Part shown: piece by piece, positions 61,672 to 64,000 of the stretch
Layout: each line of letters starts with the position of its first letter
Position numbering within the stretch: the first letter of the stretch is position 1
Origin: Phytophthora colocasiae
Lineage: Eukaryota; Oomycota; Peronosporomycetes; Peronosporales; Peronosporaceae
Direction of reading: 5' to 3'
DNA: 64,000 bases
Assembly: GCA_018806915.1 (NCBI GenBank)
Contig: JAGKQI010000069.1
Coordinates: 434,001 to 498,000 of the forward strand
Program-made: the position numbers and the translations under genes
The notes under the pieces: generated by a model
The model's input: the letters and a program-made list of their open reading frames with translations, nothing else
The model's database searches: none
What the model was told of the DNA's origin: nothing

Positions 61672-63654
61672 ATGGTAAAGCTCTTCTGTGCGATCGTTGG
61701 TATGGGGGGGAGCGTGTTCTCCGTAATCATCGGTGAGAGTGAGTCAGTGGGAGACCTGAAGGTGGAGATCAAGAAAGCGAAGAAGAATGCCTTGAAGGAT
61801 ATCGACGCAAACAAGTTGCAGCTCTTCGTGGCGAAGAGGGAGGGAGGCGCGTGGCTGACGGAAAACGATGTGATAAATGGCGCAGCGGACACTAGTGGCG
61901 TAAAACGTTTGGCTGTTGCGCGTGCAAAACTGCGTCGTGTTGGATTATCAGACGACGAAGTGAGCAAAGTGGATAATCAAGTGGATGAAGATGACGAAGC
62001 AGCTGGAAATGGTCCTGTGCACTTGCTGGTGGAGGTTCCGCCTGGAACTGGTGGCGAGCGGGAACTCAAAAGTATACTCACACTTGATGCATTGACGAGG
62101 ATCCAGGAAGACAATGCTCGATATTGGCATAATATGGCGGAAGAAAATCGCAAACGGGATCGTCAGCAAGCGAAACGGGATCGTAAGCAAGCGAAACGGG
62201 ATCGTAAGCAAGCGGAACGGGATCGCGAACTCTTAAGAAAACTTGACAAAGCTATAAAACCCGCGACATCGACGAAACCCGATTCAGAGTTGGGTAGAGA
62301 TCGTTGGAGAATATTGAGTACTGGTGGATACGTCTTGGATGCTCAACCAAAAGTCGGAGATGCCTTTTGGTCGATGGAAGTTCAGGCGCAAGTCGACTGC
62401 ATTAAGAAGGAGGAATCATTTGACGCATTCATTACTCCTTACTTCAGCGATATACTGGACGGCCTCGGTGTTGTATTCGTCAATAGCAAGCTTTATCCAT
62501 GGTTGCCGCAGTCTCCATTTGACAACACAAATACAAACCTCAAGCCAAGTGGATTTGTGACTCATCGTGGGATGTATTGCAAGGAGGAGGAACCAAATGA
62601 TACGGTCATTCGAGAAGGTACCTCATTTCGTTTTGGGAAAGCAGTGAAGGAACTGTTTGATTGCCTCATTCTCTTCGAGAGCAAGATCACTAGTTTGAAT
62701 GGGAAACCACTTGGCCAAGTCGTGCGATATGTAGAGCACCTTTTTCCTAAGGATGAAGGAAGTGTCGTTCTCTTCAACCGCACGGAGTTTTGGTTGATCA
62801 ACAGCTTGGGCGGTGTTGTGGCACGTGTCATCAAGGCCAAGTGGGTCATGGAGGGTTCGAAAGCGTTGTTACGTGACTTTATTACCAAGAACTTGTCACC
62901 GTGGGTGACCCGTTTGACTGGTGCTTGCTCTGCGTTAAACGTTGAGGTGGTGGAAGGTGATGCATTTCTCGGTCGTGGTGCATTTGGACGCGTTTTCAAG
63001 GTAAAACGACCGGGTCAAGATGGAGATGAATTGGCCTTGAAGATCGTGGAGGAGAGCTCGGCTGGACGTCTTTTTCAAGAAGTAGACGCGTTAAAGCTTG
63101 CCCAGAAAACTAGTCTGACGAATAGATACGTGGCGGCTGCAGTGATTTCTGATGGGGTTGCGATGTTGCTGTCTCCTGTTGGGAAACCAATACAATATCC
63201 TACCACAAGAGAAGAGGTTAAGCCCCTTTTTGATTTGCTATGGCAACTCCACTCTGCTAACGTGGTCCATGGAGATCCTCGCGTGCCGAATGTGATTGTC
63301 AAGAAGGATGGACAGCGTTTATGGATTGATCTTGTTGAAGGAAGAGGCGCGTTGCCCATACTAATGCAAGAAGATGCGGAGATCCTCACGCGGTCCATTC
63401 TTCACGTCCCTTCGAAGGATCCACTGGACGAGTATCTGGAGATGCTTATCAAAAAATATGGTGGAAGTCCTACAGAATTGAATCTCGATTGTCTGGCGAA
63501 CAAAGTCGGCGAAAAGTTTCCTAAAGCTAAAGCGAAACGTGGACAAGAGCTTTTGGAGGATGAGGAGGACAGTGATGACGAAGATAGTGACGAGGAGGAG
63601 AGTGACGAGGAAAGCGACGATGAAGATGATGAAGAGATCCGACGATACAAGTAG
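61672..63654 (+). CDS. Crinkler effector F, intact: header, nuclease-like and protein kinase-like domains (660 aa)
   Basis: The only uninterrupted CRN kinase here. Header: MVKLFCAIVG, LQLFVAK (~49-55), AWLTENDV (DWL-type), HLLVEVP (~121-127). Its DWL part differs from A-E and G, which share another version. Linker: three RDRxQA heptads. Nuclease-like region: E336/K338 in FESK and Q349. Kinase-like region: glycine loop 433-442 (LGRGAFGRVF), Lys457, HGD at 533-535 with Asn540, and Asp553 in IDL in place of DFG. An acidic tail from ~617 ends RRYK. Kinase-bearing CRNs such as CRN8 act in host nuclei and promote cell death in the literature; activity here is inferred from conserved residues. No classical signal peptide. 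Confidence 0.9.
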   Translation: MVKLFCAIVGMGGSVFSVIIGESESVGDLKVEIKKAKKNALKDIDANKLQLFVAKREGGAWLTENDVINGAADTSGVKRLAVARAKLRRVGLSDDEVSKVDNQVDEDDEAAGNGPVHLLVEVPPGTGGERELKSILTLDALTRIQEDNARYWHNMAEENRKRDRQQAKRDRKQAKRDRKQAERDRELLRKLDKAIKPATSTKPDSELGRDRWRILSTGGYVLDAQPKVGDAFWSMEVQAQVDCIKKEESFDAFITPYFSDILDGLGVVFVNSKLYPWLPQSPFDNTNTNLKPSGFVTHRGMYCKEEEPNDTVIREGTSFRFGKAVKELFDCLILFESKITSLNGKPLGQVVRYVEHLFPKDEGSVVLFNRTEFWLINSLGGVVARVIKAKWVMEGSKALLRDFITKNLSPWVTRLTGACSALNVEVVEGDAFLGRGAFGRVFKVKRPGQDGDELALKIVEESSAGRLFQEVDALKLAQKTSLTNRYVAAAVISDGVAMLLSPVGKPIQYPTTREEVKPLFDLLWQLHSANVVHGDPRVPNVIVKKDGQRLWIDLVEGRGALPILMQEDAEILTRSILHVPSKDPLDEYLEMLIKKYGGSPTELNLDCLANKVGEKFPKAKAKRGQELLEDEEDSDDEDSDEEESDEESDDEDDEEIRRYK

Positions 63655-63691
63655 AAAGAGATGTATCGTAAGCGAAAGGGGGTAGTTTTAT

Positions 63692-64000
63692 CTACTGCCA
63701 GCTATATTCGGCGCTTAAACTGGAGTTAAAGAGACCTTCGTACGCGTCGTCAGTACCTAAGAGTGCGTTTACATACTCCATTGGTGCTGCAAATTTATCC
63801 CTTTTAGACACTGGATTTGGGATATCCAGATGGAATCTTGCTGACTCCGCAATAAATCTGAGGTTTGGTAGAATCGGGCAGTTTGCACGAGGAACTGACG
63901 AAAAACTACGTATGAGGTGCGTATTTTGAGGCGTTAAGAGCGTCTGAAGACGAGCAGGAAGCAGCACAGAGAGCATTGATGACCACAAGGTGAGATGAAA
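63692..64000 (-). CDS. Chimeric GPx/protease-tail ORF, unit F (partial, continues past right edge)
   Basis: Same composition as 57974-58306: GPx N-terminal part (LIRSFSSVPR), middle stretch, protease tail ending SAEYSWQ. The expected start lies beyond base 64000, where another divergent CRN would be predicted. Confidence 0.5.
   Translation of the reverse strand, partial: FHLTLWSSMLSVLLPARLQTLLTPQNTHLIRSFSSVPRANCPILPNLRFIAESARFHLDIPNPVSKRDKFAAPMEYVNALLGTDDAYEGLFNSSLSAEYSWQ

Overview
The window looks like nuclear DNA from an oomycete of the Phytophthora type. Long intronless genes are closely packed, there is a cluster of Crinkler (CRN) effector genes with the MVKLFCAI N-terminus and LxLFLAK-like motifs, and initiator-like TCATTCC elements lie about 30 bp upstream of CRN start codons. 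Large Ty3/gypsy retrotransposons are also present. No RNA gene, CRISPR array or bacterial feature was seen.

Layout. (1) 1-6693 is conserved housekeeping-type sequence: a multipass membrane protein running off the left edge (minus), a catalase, and an LRR/coiled-coil/WW protein. (2) 6778-13609 holds two related CRN genes with a P-loop NTPase-like domain. The second is cut near its 3' end by a 1576-bp Tc1-like transposon with perfect 202-bp inverted repeats and a dead transposase. (3) 13851-18306 holds a 5'-truncated CRN NTPase/nuclease fragment, a secreted S33-type serine protease split by a 507-bp insertion, and a glutathione peroxidase (GPx) pseudogene with an acidic tail. (4) 18380-24225 and 50883-64000 form a tandem array of CRN genes carrying a nuclease-like plus protein kinase-like C-terminus (copies A to F), each followed on the minus strand by a protease-tail remnant and a GPx copy, remnant or chimera. 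A CRN of another type (NTPase/nuclease, copy G) and a second protease copy lie between E and F. Only F (61672-63654) is an uninterrupted full-length CRN kinase. (5) 24226-50882 is a 26.7-kb nested retrotransposon insertion inside CRN copy C. An outer gypsy element (minus strand, 768-bp LTRs differing at one base by my reading) carries, in its left LTR, a 17.2-kb inner gypsy element (plus strand, LTRs of 1.9 and 2.1 kb).

How it fits together. GPx and CRN genes stand head to head, 73 to 117 bp apart, so each repeat unit carries a divergent promoter. The acidic C-terminus of the CRN kinases and the sequence just beyond it are an inverted copy of the protease-end/GPx-end junction at about 17.45-17.69 kb. 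The array therefore seems to have arisen by an inversion-type fusion and then tandem duplication. Copies A-C share one nonsense codon, which predates the retrotransposon insertion.

The inner retroelement stands out. It is saturated with GGATCC in coding and non-coding parts, has two RNase H-like domains and a chromodomain, carries a 3.2-kb antisense coiled-coil reading frame between integrase and 3' LTR, and has extra tandem LTR 5' segments next to that frame's start.
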